Shown here one piece after another: positions 8,802 through 15,197 of a DNA stretch of 43,599 bases. The position numbers and the translations under genes were made by a program. Source of the stretch: an archaeon. Its GTDB lineage: Archaea > Thermoproteota > Nitrososphaeria > Nitrososphaerales > Gagatemarchaeaceae. Every line of letters begins with the position of its first letter. Positions within the stretch are counted from its first letter, which is position 1. The stretch is from NCBI GenBank assembly GCA_021848045.1, contig JAJZNC010000044.1, forward strand, positions 1-43,599, written 5' to 3'. The notes under the pieces are model-generated. The model ran no database searches. It was given only the letters and a program-made list of their open reading frames with translations, and was not told where the DNA came from.

Positions 8802-8829
8802 CATATCCCATCCCCTCGGAGGGGATATG
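8802..8829. promoter_or_regulatory. putative CsoR/RcnR-type operator
   Basis: A perfect inverted repeat has arms ATCCCCTC and GAGGGGAT around a single G at 8818. It is nested in a wider dyad in which CATATCCC at 8802-8809 is the reverse complement, with one base skipped, of GGGGATATG at 8821-8829. C-tract/G-tract dyads of this kind are the known operator style of CsoR/RcnR family repressors. It covers the expected transcription start and ATG of the CsoR-like gene, so autorepression is likely. It also lies within about 35 bp of the divergent ABC promoter. Confidence 0.6.
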
Positions 8830-9096
8830 TCCGAGAGGCGTAGCGAAGTCAGGAAGAGGGTGGCGCGAATCCACGGGCACGTCCACGCCATAAGCGAGAT
8901 GCTCGACGAGGGAAGGCCGTATGGCGATGTAGTCCACCAGATAGTCGCGGTGAGGTCTGCCCTGGACAGCACGCTGCACGTGATAATCGACGACCTGGTC
9001 GAGGCCTGCGAGGAGAGGGCTGGGAAGGACTCGTCCATGGAGGAGAGCCTGACGGAGCTCAGACAGGTGGTGGGCAAGCTCCGTTCGCTCGGCTGA
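8827..9096 (+). CDS. CsoR/FrmR-family metal-sensing repressor with altered ligand set
   Basis: 89 aa all-helical regulator. The family core is visible: [19 protein letters not shown], then [15 protein letters not shown], then IIDDLVEAC. Alignment by eye to the CsoR pattern puts Tyr32 where the first metal Cys normally is and Leu57 where the metal His is; only Cys61 is kept. Extra His residues occur at 16, 18, 20, 37 and 51, so metal binding may use a different site. Starts upstream of ATG 8827 would run into the divergent promoter. It is 7 nt ahead of a NicO-type transporter, so it probably controls that gene and itself, and perhaps the divergent ABC importer. Confidence 0.8.
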   Translation: MSERRSEVRKRVARIHGHVHAISEMLDEGRPYGDVVHQIVAVRSALDSTLHVIIDDLVEACEERAGKDSSMEESLTELRQVVGKLRSLG

Positions 9097-9103
9097 GGAC
9101 GAG

Positions 9104-9748
9104 ATGATCTCCGAGACGGCGCTTCTGCTGGCGGCCGCGTCCGTCGGCATACTCCACATGTCTGCCCCTGACCACTGGGCGACCCTCATCATCCTAGGGA
9201 GGACGTCGAGGTGGAGCAGGCCCAGGCTCATGGAGGTGGGCGCCATGACCGCGCTCGGCCACACCGCGCTCTCTGTCCTGCTGGGCTTCGCCATCGTGTT
9301 CCTCGGGATCGTGTTCTCGAAGCAGGTCTCGACGTACGTCACCGACGGGATAGGGCTGGCCATGGTCGTAGGTGGCCTCTCCTATGCGACGAAGGTCCTC
9401 AGGACGAGCAAGGAGGAGGACTTTGAGAAGGAGACCGCCGAGATGCTCGCGAGAGGGGAGGGCAGGTTCGGAAGGCGCTTCGGGTACTTCGCCGTGCTGG
9501 GTGCGGCGCTCTCTCCTGACCTCGCGATACTGCCGATCTTCCTCGTGGCGGTGCCCGCGGGTTGGGGCATGGTGCTTGGGACTGCCGCGGTGTTCGCGTT
9601 CGCCTCGGTGGGCGCCCTGCTGACCTTCCTCTTGATGGGGATGGCCGGCCTTGCCAAGGCGTTCGAGAGGGTCCCTCCCAAGTACAACGACGCGCTCGTG
9701 GGGTTCGTCGTAGCGGCGGTCGGCGCCTACGTGCTGGTCGCGGGCTGA
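9104..9748 (+). CDS. NicO/RcnA-like nickel-cobalt transporter
   Basis: 214 aa integral membrane protein with about six hydrophobic helices. The first helix carries the HxxxPDH motif ([14 protein letters not shown], His18 to His24) that marks NicO/RcnA/HupE-type metal transporters, and the second helix has [13 protein letters not shown] charged cytoplasmic loop ([23 protein letters not shown]) splits the protein into two three-helix halves. It lies 7 nt after the CsoR-like repressor gene with a purine-rich ribosome-binding stretch. The arrangement parallels the bacterial rcnR-rcnA pair for Ni/Co efflux, so export is favoured; uptake is possible. Confidence 0.75.
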   Translation: MISETALLLAAASVGILHMSAPDHWATLIILGRTSRWSRPRLMEVGAMTALGHTALSVLLGFAIVFLGIVFSKQVSTYVTDGIGLAMVVGGLSYATKVLRTSKEEDFEKETAEMLARGEGRFGRRFGYFAVLGAALSPDLAILPIFLVAVPAGWGMVLGTAAVFAFASVGALLTFLLMGMAGLAKAFERVPPKYNDALVGFVVAAVGAYVLVAG

Positions 9749-9814
9749 GGGCTGCAAAGGCTCCCGCGGGCTCAAGGCCCGACCCGCGGTCGACGCGGCT
9801 GTCCCCTACCATGA

Positions 9815-10063
9815 ACGAGCCTGCAGACTATCGTCCGCACATTCCTCTTCGCGCGCGCGTGGGCCACGGCCTCCGGAGTCGAGGGTACGCACCCGATTAG
9901 GCACCGATCAGTTCGGCGGTTGCTCCAGGTAGACGCGCTTATCGCGCCTAGCGCAAGAAGATACGGCGCTGTCGTGTGGACTGGTGACAAAGGCTTCCTG
10001 AAATTTCTCCCGAAATCGAAGGTCCGACTGATGCACGATCCTTCGACCACGGTCCGCACGTGA
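9815..10063 (+). pseudogene. C-terminal remnant of a VapC-like PIN toxin
   Basis: The plus-strand frame is open from just after a TGA at 9812 to TGA at 10061. The last roughly 45 residues read VDALIAPSARRYGAVVWTGD followed by KGFLKF, which matches the C-terminal half of PIN toxins (DALIAA...VVTxDxxF, with the fourth-acid region TGDKGF). No start codon or N-terminal catalytic Asp is found, so only the 3' part survives. A repeat unit begins at the stop codon, as in the other cassettes. A minus-strand frame over the same bases is less protein-like. Confidence 0.5.
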
Positions 10064-10078
10064 ATAGGTGCGAACCCC
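10052..10078. repeat. tRNA-3'-end-like repeat, copy H (type 2)
   Basis: GTCCGCACGTGAATAGGTGC followed by GAACCCC. It shares GAATAGGTGCGAACCC with copy G and GAATAGGTACGAATC with copy F. The TGA of the vapC remnant is inside it. It forms the left-most recognised boundary of the array. Confidence 0.5.
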
Positions 10079-10157
10079 GGGCGCACTTTGGAGCTCAGCG
10101 ATGGGAACCCTTCCGAGCTAGGGTTAGTCTATAGCAATACGGGAAGGGACGCAGCTC

Positions 10158-10322
10158 ATGGTCGAAGCAGAAGGTGAGAATCTAATTTTCACAAAGGCTC
10201 CCTCTGTCTTCGACCTCGCAGGACAAAGCAAGTCGACGACCGACGGGGCCGGTGCGGGGGGCAACCCGCCGATGAATTTCTTGATGGCTCTTAGACCGAA
10301 TCGGGCTAGACCAATCCGCTGA
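10158..10322 (+). CDS. possible 54-aa hypothetical protein
   Basis: Starts with ATG at 10158 (MVEAEGENLIFTKAPSVFDL) and ends with TGA at 10320-10322. A TATA-like GTCTATAGCAA is centred about 27 nt before the ATG, the same spacing seen for well-supported genes here. The protein is soluble, Gly/Pro-rich in the middle and basic at the C-terminus. It has no recognisable family. The promoter spacing is the main argument; chance is possible. Confidence 0.3.
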   Translation: MVEAEGENLIFTKAPSVFDLAGQSKSTTDGAGAGGNPPMNFLMALRPNRARPIR

Positions 10323-10412
10323 TCACACTGCCGAGGGACGCCACACAAGCCCTCCTGAGCCTGATTGCGAGTCGAGACATCCTTAAGTAAGAGACGCGTC
10401 GAGAAACCCATC

Positions 10413-11666
10413 GTGCCCGTCTCGCGCACTCGAGCACTCTCCGTAGCTCTGGGCGTCCTCTTGATCGGCTTTGCGTTCCTGCCGGTGGCGAGTGCGCAGG
10501 CGAAGCCGCTCCTGCCAAACGCCTTCCTGCCTTTGGAATACATAACCCACCCGAATGCCAAGCATGGGGGAGGTCACGGCGGTTCGACATCTTGCGTCAC
10601 GACCCTCCCGTCGCCGACGGGCGTTGCCTACACACCAGGCCAGGTTCAGACGGCGTACCAGTACAATTCGACCGCGACTGGAGCTGGGGAGACCATAGCG
10701 ATCATCGACGCCTATGGGAGCCCGACCCTGGCCAGCGACGTGAGCTGCTTCGACGCCCAGTTCGGCCTGCTAGCCCCCAGCCTCCAGATTGTGGAACCCT
10801 TCGGGCACGTGCACGGCAGCAACAGCAACTGGGGGCTGGAGACATCGCTCGACGTAGAGTGGGCGCACGCGATGGCGCCCGCCGCCACGATACTTCTGAT
10901 AATCACACCGGGCAGCAGCTTGACCTATCTGATCGACGACGCTGTCCCCTACGCCGTGAGCCACGGCGCGAACATCATCTCGATGAGCTGGGGAGCGGCC
11001 GAGAGCTCGTCGAGTTGCTCCACCTGGCAGTCGGAGTCGAGCTACTTCTCGAGCGCGGTCAACGCCGGAGTGATACCTGTGGCCTCCTCGGGTGACAGCG
11101 GTGCATACGATGGGACCTCGGCGCCCACCGTGAGCTACCCGGCTGCCGATCCCAACGTGGTCGGGGTGGGAGGGACCGCACTCACTCTGACCAGCTCGAA
11201 CGCATGGAACGGCGAGGTCGTCTGGAACGATGCCTACGGCTCCAGCGGAGGGGGCGTCAGCTCGTGCTTCTCCGAGCCGAGCTACCAGTCCAGCGCGGGG
11301 ATAGTCGTGACCAGCTCGGCTGGGTCCGTCGCGCCCGCCGGCAGGAGCGTGCCTGATGTTGCCTACAACGCGGACGTCCTCACAGGGTACTGGGTCTACG
11401 ACACGTCTGGGTTCTCGGGCTGGGTGCAGGTCGGCGGGACGAGCGCGGGGTCGCCCCAGTGGTCGGCGATCCTCGCAGACGCGCGATCGAGCGGGACGAG
11501 CGTCGACGGCAGTTCGGTGCACGGGTCGCTTTACGGGCTCATCGGCGCCAGCAACCTTCACGACATCACCCTGGGGAACAACAACTATTACTACGCAAGT
11601 AGCGGATACGACGCGACGACCGGCGTAGGAACGCCCGTCGAGGGCAGCCTGCTACCGGTGCTCTGA
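10413..11666 (+). CDS. secreted sedolisin-family (S53) serine-carboxyl protease
   Basis: 417 aa from GTG at 10413. Residues 1-29 are a signal peptide ending ASA. The catalytic set is visible: Glu143 and Asp147 in ETSLDVEWAHAMAP, Asp228 of the oxyanion hole in SSGDSGA, and Ser344 in GGTSAGSP. The C-terminal YDATTGVGTP is the usual calcium-site region. The large pro-domain of bacterial and fungal sedolisins is missing; only about 45 residues precede the catalytic domain. Sedolisins generally act at acid pH, so extracellular protein degradation in an acidic setting is likely. A frame start 16 codons upstream exists, but the TATA box CTTAAGTAA at 10382-10390 is about 27 nt from the GTG. Confidence 0.88.
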   Translation: MPVSRTRALSVALGVLLIGFAFLPVASAQAKPLLPNAFLPLEYITHPNAKHGGGHGGSTSCVTTLPSPTGVAYTPGQVQTAYQYNSTATGAGETIAIIDAYGSPTLASDVSCFDAQFGLLAPSLQIVEPFGHVHGSNSNWGLETSLDVEWAHAMAPAATILLIITPGSSLTYLIDDAVPYAVSHGANIISMSWGAAESSSSCSTWQSESSYFSSAVNAGVIPVASSGDSGAYDGTSAPTVSYPAADPNVVGVGGTALTLTSSNAWNGEVVWNDAYGSSGGGVSSCFSEPSYQSSAGIVVTSSAGSVAPAGRSVPDVAYNADVLTGYWVYDTSGFSGWVQVGGTSAGSPQWSAILADARSSGTSVDGSSVHGSLYGLIGASNLHDITLGNNNYYYASSGYDATTGVGTPVEGSLLPVL

Positions 11667-12075
11667 CCTCCGCGGCTTTGCTGGGAAGGGGGTTGACGAC
11701 GGTTACAGCTCTAGGGTCCCTCTCCCTTTCTTCGAGTCTCTTTGAGCCTGTTTCACTGGGGGAGGAGTTCCGTTCGAACGCGAACGACAATTTTCCTCTC
11801 CCGCCGCGACAAGCGTAGCTGAAGATGCGCCTAGACGTGCAGACGCGATTGGATTCTGTCTCTCAGTGGGTAAAGCGGCGCGAATTGAGGTGTTAGCCCG
11901 TCCAGGGGCTGAACCAGTTTAGGGGCTTTGCGGAAATTTGCAATCGTTGAGGCCTCGCTGCACAAAGCGGGAGCGACTTCTGAAGAACACTGCGCAACAG
12001 TTTCATGATGCCCTACGACATCATCGGCCTCTTTTTCAGCAGAGTCTATAAGGCGGCCGCCTCATGTTTCAGCCA
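11667..12075. other. non-coding stretch between sedolisin and the first small module
   Basis: Holds repeat copy A and the promoter of the 12076 gene: TCTATAAGG at 12045-12053, about 27 nt before ATG 12076. Short open frames on either strand lack promoters and familiar sequence. I see no RNA gene. Confidence 0.5.
11894..11930. repeat. tRNA-3'-end-like repeat, copy A (type 1)
   Basis: TAGCCCGTCCAGGGGCTGA, then ACCAGTTTAGGGGCTTTG. Copies A to E share the 16-mer CCCGTCCAGGGGCTGA exactly. Its first 13 bases equal the reverse-complemented 3' end of tRNA-Gln at 20716. Confidence 0.8.
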
Positions 12076-12207
12076 ATGAAGGCACGGGAGACAGAGGACG
12101 AAGAAGTCATGCGCAAGCTCGACCGGCTGATGAAGGACCCCGCGAAGTGGAGGGAGTACGTAGAAGCACGCGCAGAGAAAGCGATTAGGCATTGGCCGAA
12201 GCGGTAA
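12076..12207 (+). CDS. small charged protein, first gene of a duplicated overlapping pair
   Basis: 43 aa from ATG 12076 (MKARETEDEEVMRKLDRLMK); an ATG at 12064 is also in frame, but the TATA box favours 12076. Highly charged and helical, with the segment MKDPAKWREYVEARAEKAIR then HWPKR at the end. The protein at 17929-18099 has the same plan (LRKDPEKSRAWADRVIDGWL then KR). The TGG of the Trp codon in WPKR supplies the TG of the next gene's TTG start. Its position between repeats A and G, like the neighbouring toxin-antitoxin modules, suggests an antitoxin-like role, but that is inference. No known family recognised. Confidence 0.55.
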   Translation: MKARETEDEEVMRKLDRLMKDPAKWREYVEARAEKAIRHWPKR

Positions 12208-12362
12208 GCGAAGAAAAGCGCCTTCGCGCTCTCCTCGAGGAGCTGCGCCTTGTCATCATCCACCGCACACTTGTGGCTTGGGACAGAAGTACAGAGATGT
12301 TCGGCGACGAAATCGTTGCATTCAACGATGTAGAGGATGCTTTGAAGAATCTCAATCGCTAG
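12192..12362 (+). CDS. small helical protein, second gene of a duplicated overlapping pair
   Basis: 56 aa from TTG 12192, overlapping the previous gene by 16 nt. The sequence reads LAEAVSEEKRLRALLEELRL, then VAWDRSTEMFGDEIVAFNDV and a C-terminal EDALKNLNR. The homologue at 17825-17986 shares the start (M/L-A-E), the helix around L-x-x-L and the block (F/W)xRSxExFxxE...A...V...L. That two divergent copies keep both frames and the same overlap point argues that both are real. A repeat unit (copy G) starts right after the TAG stop. The family is unknown; a toxin or partner of the first gene is possible. Confidence 0.5.
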   Translation: MAEAVSEEKRLRALLEELRLVIIHRTLVAWDRSTEMFGDEIVAFNDVEDALKNLNR

Positions 12363-12363
12363 G

Positions 12364-12394
12364 CTAGGGGCTGCACCTCAATAGGTGCGAACCC
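12364..12394. repeat. tRNA-3'-end-like repeat, copy G (type 2)
   Basis: CTAGGGGCTGCACCTCAATA followed by GGTGCGAACCC. The arms GCACCT and AGGTGC can pair. It starts one base after the stop codon of the 12192 gene and shares GGGGCTGCACCT with copy F. Confidence 0.65.
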
Positions 12395-12528
12395 GTTTCT
12401 CCGCAGCAAGGCGAGGTTGGGCAACGTAGAGCACATTGACACAGCGCTTAATTTCGACTGGCCACTGGAAGACACTTTGCGATGGACACGGGTAGCCCGA
12501 AGGGGAGAGCAAGGATTTGGGCGCGCCG

Positions 12529-13379
12529 ATGGCTGCCCTCTCAGTGGCCCTGCTGATCGTGGTTGCAGTCTTCGCCTACGCCTAATTCTCGTCCAAACAG
12601 GCGATGCCGACGTTGTCTCTCATCTCTCGGAGTGCTAGCACGTCCGCGACGAACACGAAGCAGACTTCATCATATTCGACATCGTCAATATCGAGCGTTT
12701 CGTCGGCGGCGACCTCAAGCTCTTCGAGCAGCGCGATCACCATATTCCAATCGATGCAGACTTCTTTGGCCCCACCACGTCAAGTGGGACTGATGGACGC
12801 CGCCAACGGAGACGTCTATTGGTCAAACTTTGACAACGGCACGGTCTCGGTGATGTCCGGCAGCACAAACGATGTTGTCTCGAATGTGCGCGTGGGTGCT
12901 GCGTACGTCGAACCCTGGCCCCCCATCTCGATCCGCAAAACTGCGACATCTACGTTCCAATGGCTTCCGCCAATTTCGTCGCGGTCATCTCAGGGGCGAC
13001 CAACACGGTCGTGGCAAACTTCACCATCGGAGAAGGCGTCTTTAGCGGGATGGCCTTCGACCCCGCAAACGGAGATGTCTATCTGACTAACGACGTGGGC
13101 CAGGTGCTAATCATCTCCGGGGAGACAAACACTGTAGTTGACAGCATCACCTTAGACTTTGGACCACCCGCATGCGAGCCTTGGGCCGAATTTCCTCCGA
13201 ACGTCCCCTGCTCACAGGCCCAGGATGGTCCTTCGCCTCCTGTGTTCGACCCTGCCAATGGCGATATCTACGTCCCCGTCGGAGGCGCCGCGTTTATCGA
13301 ACTCGTAGCCCATCCATGTAGACCGCCGCCGCAGGCGACTATCAAGGATAATCCAAAATCAGTTCTGCGAAGTCTTTGA
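12529..13379 (+). pseudogene. decayed secreted YVTN-type beta-propeller protein
   Basis: ATG 12529 begins a signal-like helix (MAALSVALLIVVAVFAYA) that meets an in-frame TAA at 12583. The same frame then continues through a Ser/Thr stalk and into a propeller blade (DAANGDVYWSNFDNGTVSVM). Near 12920-12940 the blade sequence shifts frame and continues as DPQNCDIYVPMASANFVAVI, then AFDPANGDVYLTND and later FDPANGDIYVP, ending at TGA 13377-13379. The layout matches the intact proteins at 41046 and 43300. One stop and one frameshift make it a probable pseudogene; sequencing error is an alternative. Confidence 0.65.
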
Positions 13380-13482
13380 CCAAGCGAAACAAATGCGCCC
13401 TTTGCATCCAATTGCCTACTCGCCAGACAAATCTTGTGCGATGCGAGAATGCCATAAGTTGACCGGAGTAGAGGGGCCATAG

Positions 13483-13677
13483 ATGGCGGCAAACAAGTCA
13501 TGGCTCAAAGCGTTTTGGTACTCTGGGTTCGTGGCCTTGGCGATAGGAATGCTCGCCACGATGTGGGTCCTTTTCCTAATTTGGCTCAACCAGACGGATT
13601 GTAACGGAGGCTCCGCCCCGCTTCCCTCCCAAGGCTGCGGATATATGCCTCAGTTGGTGCTGTTTGGTGTGCCGTAA
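13483..13677 (+). CDS. small membrane protein with in-frame stop, possibly broken
   Basis: 64 aa from ATG 13483, with a TATA-like CCATAAGTT about 27 nt upstream. It has one clear membrane helix (GFVALAIGMLATMWVLFLIW) and a second hydrophobic stretch just before TAA at 13675. Beyond the TAA the same frame continues with another membrane-like segment (RFGLYLIYLGAGILFLSWYF) before becoming random. The gene may originally have encoded two or three helices and been cut by the TAA. No family recognised. Confidence 0.45.
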   Translation: MAANKSWLKAFWYSGFVALAIGMLATMWVLFLIWLNQTDCNGGSAPLPSQGCGYMPQLVLFGVP

Positions 13678-13868
13678 GGCGCCTTTCCAACCTTGCGATT
13701 TGGCCTATATCTAATCTACCTTGGCGCCGGCATCTTGTTTCTTTCATGGTATTTTGGATGGTTGCGCCAAGGGGGGGGGAAGCCCCTGGTGATGTTTTGT
13801 CCTGGTGTAGGTGAGCGGGTGGCTCGTACGCTGAGGGCTCTTTTGCATCTTATTAGAGCAGGGAGGGG

Positions 13869-14117
13869 CTATCGATCGTTCGCGACTACTACAAACAGAG
13901 CCAATCGAAGAAAGGCGACAGGAACGAGCAGCGAGAATCTCCTGTCAAATTTGGAGTCCTTTAGCGCAGACTTTAGGATGAAGAAATCTACCAAGATGAA
14001 CGCGACTGAAAGACCAGCGATGGACGAAATGGTAGTATAGCCGAGGTTATCTCGCATTGCTCCACCATTGGACTTGAGTTGCACCTTGGCCAAAAGTAGA
14101 ATTGACATGAAGGACAT
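13869..14117 (-). CDS. possible small membrane protein
   Basis: 82 aa on the minus strand, with an internal ATG giving a start at MRDNLGYTTISS. Two hydrophobic segments are seen: SIAGLSVAFILVDFFIL and FSLLVPVAFLRLALFVVVAN, separated by a basic loop. GC here is close to 50 percent, well below the core genes. No clear promoter was found and the plus-strand frame overlaps it, so coding status is uncertain. No family recognised. Confidence 0.3.
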   Translation of the reverse strand: MSFMSILLLAKVQLKSNGGAMRDNLGYTTISSIAGLSVAFILVDFFILKSALKDSKFDRRFSLLVPVAFLRLALFVVVANDR

Positions 14118-14310
14118 TTTGGTAATGAACTTTTCGCCATTCTCCAGAAGATGATTCAGAACCTGCGTCAGGGGCGGGCCAAGACGACCGAAATCTGTTG
14201 ATGTCCTTGAGCAGCCTTACTCGACTCGGGTTTATGGCATGCCACACATCGCGGAAACAAATACAAAGAAACACACAGAGACCATATAGTGTGCACCGTT
14301 CAACACGCTG

Positions 14311-14751
14311 ATGAATCCCGCGCCGAATGGGATGGTCTACATGAAGGTGGTCACCGACCGGGGGGCTGTCGTAACGAACGGGACGCTCGAGGTGACCCAG
14401 GCCAGAAGCTTCGGGACGGTGAACTGCCGCATCAGCATGAATGACGTCGACGGAACCGGTTACATCCAGCTCGCTCCCGGCAACTTCGGCCGGCCGGGAG
14501 GGAACTTTATTGCCAGCGGCTACTGCAACGTGACGTTGTGGGCCGGTTTCATCGACAACCCCAACGTGACCAACAACCCGCCGCCATGGTATTGGGCGAC
14601 GATTCCTTCGATTCAGGTTCAGCCCGATTCGACCGTCTACGTCGCGATCTCCGCCCCGTCCGGAGTGGTGACCGTGGTCGCTGCGAACGAGGGGAACAGC
14701 ACCGTCACCACCAAGACGACTTCCGCGACGACCATCAAGAATGGTGGCTGA
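14311..14751 (+). CDS. surface-protein-like domain lacking a signal peptide
   Basis: 146 aa from ATG 14311 (MNPAPNGMVYMKVVTDRGAV). The body is a beta-rich domain with sequons (NGT, NVT, NST) and two Cys, and ends in a Thr-rich tail (TTKTTSATTIKNGG). Such tails normally precede a membrane anchor, and sequons imply export, yet there is no signal peptide and no anchor. It may be truncated at both ends. A CATATAG box at 14283-14289 is about 25 nt before the ATG, so it could still be transcribed. Confidence 0.5.
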   Translation: MNPAPNGMVYMKVVTDRGAVVTNGTLEVTQARSFGTVNCRISMNDVDGTGYIQLAPGNFGRPGGNFIASGYCNVTLWAGFIDNPNVTNNPPPWYWATIPSIQVQPDSTVYVAISAPSGVVTVVAANEGNSTVTTKTTSATTIKNGG

Positions 14752-14810
14752 GAAGAGCTAGACCTTAGCCTTCATCTATTGATTACTGCCTTGTACGAAC
14801 TACTATGCCC

Positions 14811-14833
14811 TAGTCCACATAGTTGAACTCCGA
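14811..14833. repeat. tRNA-3'-end-like repeat, copy J (degenerate type 2)
   Basis: TAGTCCACATAGTTGAACTC then CGA. TAGTCCACAT is identical to the start of copy F, and the upstream bases GAACTACTATG resemble those before copy F (GAATTACTACG). The rest is decayed. Confidence 0.4.
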
Positions 14834-14896
14834 GCGGTGAAAGGGGCCAGGAGAGCGCCTTGAACCGTAATCAGAGGCTGTTCTGAGCTTATACAG

Positions 14897-14933
14897 TAGC
14901 CCGTCCAGGGGCTGACCTTGTCTAGGGGCTTTT
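14897..14933. repeat. tRNA-3'-end-like repeat, copy B (type 1)
   Basis: TAGCCCGTCCAGGGGCTGAC then CTTGTCTAGGGGCTTTT. It shares the exact 16-mer core with copies A, C, D and E. Confidence 0.8.
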
Positions 14934-15134
14934 AGAGCAGAAGTCGAGGCTTGGCAAGTCAAATTTCAGGCCCGGGCGGGAATTGCGACCTAATCGGTTT
15001 TTGTCAACACCCCGACAACTTCCCGGTCGATGACTGACGCAATGGTTTTCCGTACACACGCAACTTATCCATCCAGTGAGCTCGCACTAACGCCTAGCGC
15101 GACGCAATTGCGCTCGGTGGCGGTTGATTACTTC

Positions 15135-15146
15135 TCTTCGCGAAGA
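15135..15146. promoter_or_regulatory. 12-bp palindrome upstream of the kelch-like gene
   Basis: TCTTCGCGAAGA is a perfect palindrome lying just before the A/T-rich promoter sequence (ATACGTAAGCCGTAAAG) of the gene starting at 15198. It could be an operator; no regulator is assigned. Confidence 0.3.
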
Positions 15147-15197
15147 CGAATCATACGTAAGCCGTAAAGCGCACCCAATGTCCCTTGCCAGGTCGGA

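Larger units (their letters stand above)
14752..15197. other. non-coding stretch with two repeat copies and a palindrome
   Basis: Contains copy J, copy B, and the promoter region of the 15198 gene. No open frame of note was found on either strand. Confidence 0.5.

Noticed and set aside
9772-10086. 104-codon minus-strand frame
   Set aside because: It overlaps the vapC remnant, whose plus-strand translation is clearly PIN-like; the minus translation is Arg-rich with no family features.
12583-13677. Recoding or readthrough of TAA codons
   Set aside because: Two in-frame TAA codons are suggestive, but a frameshift also breaks the first gene and the region is generally decayed; pseudogenes are the simpler explanation.
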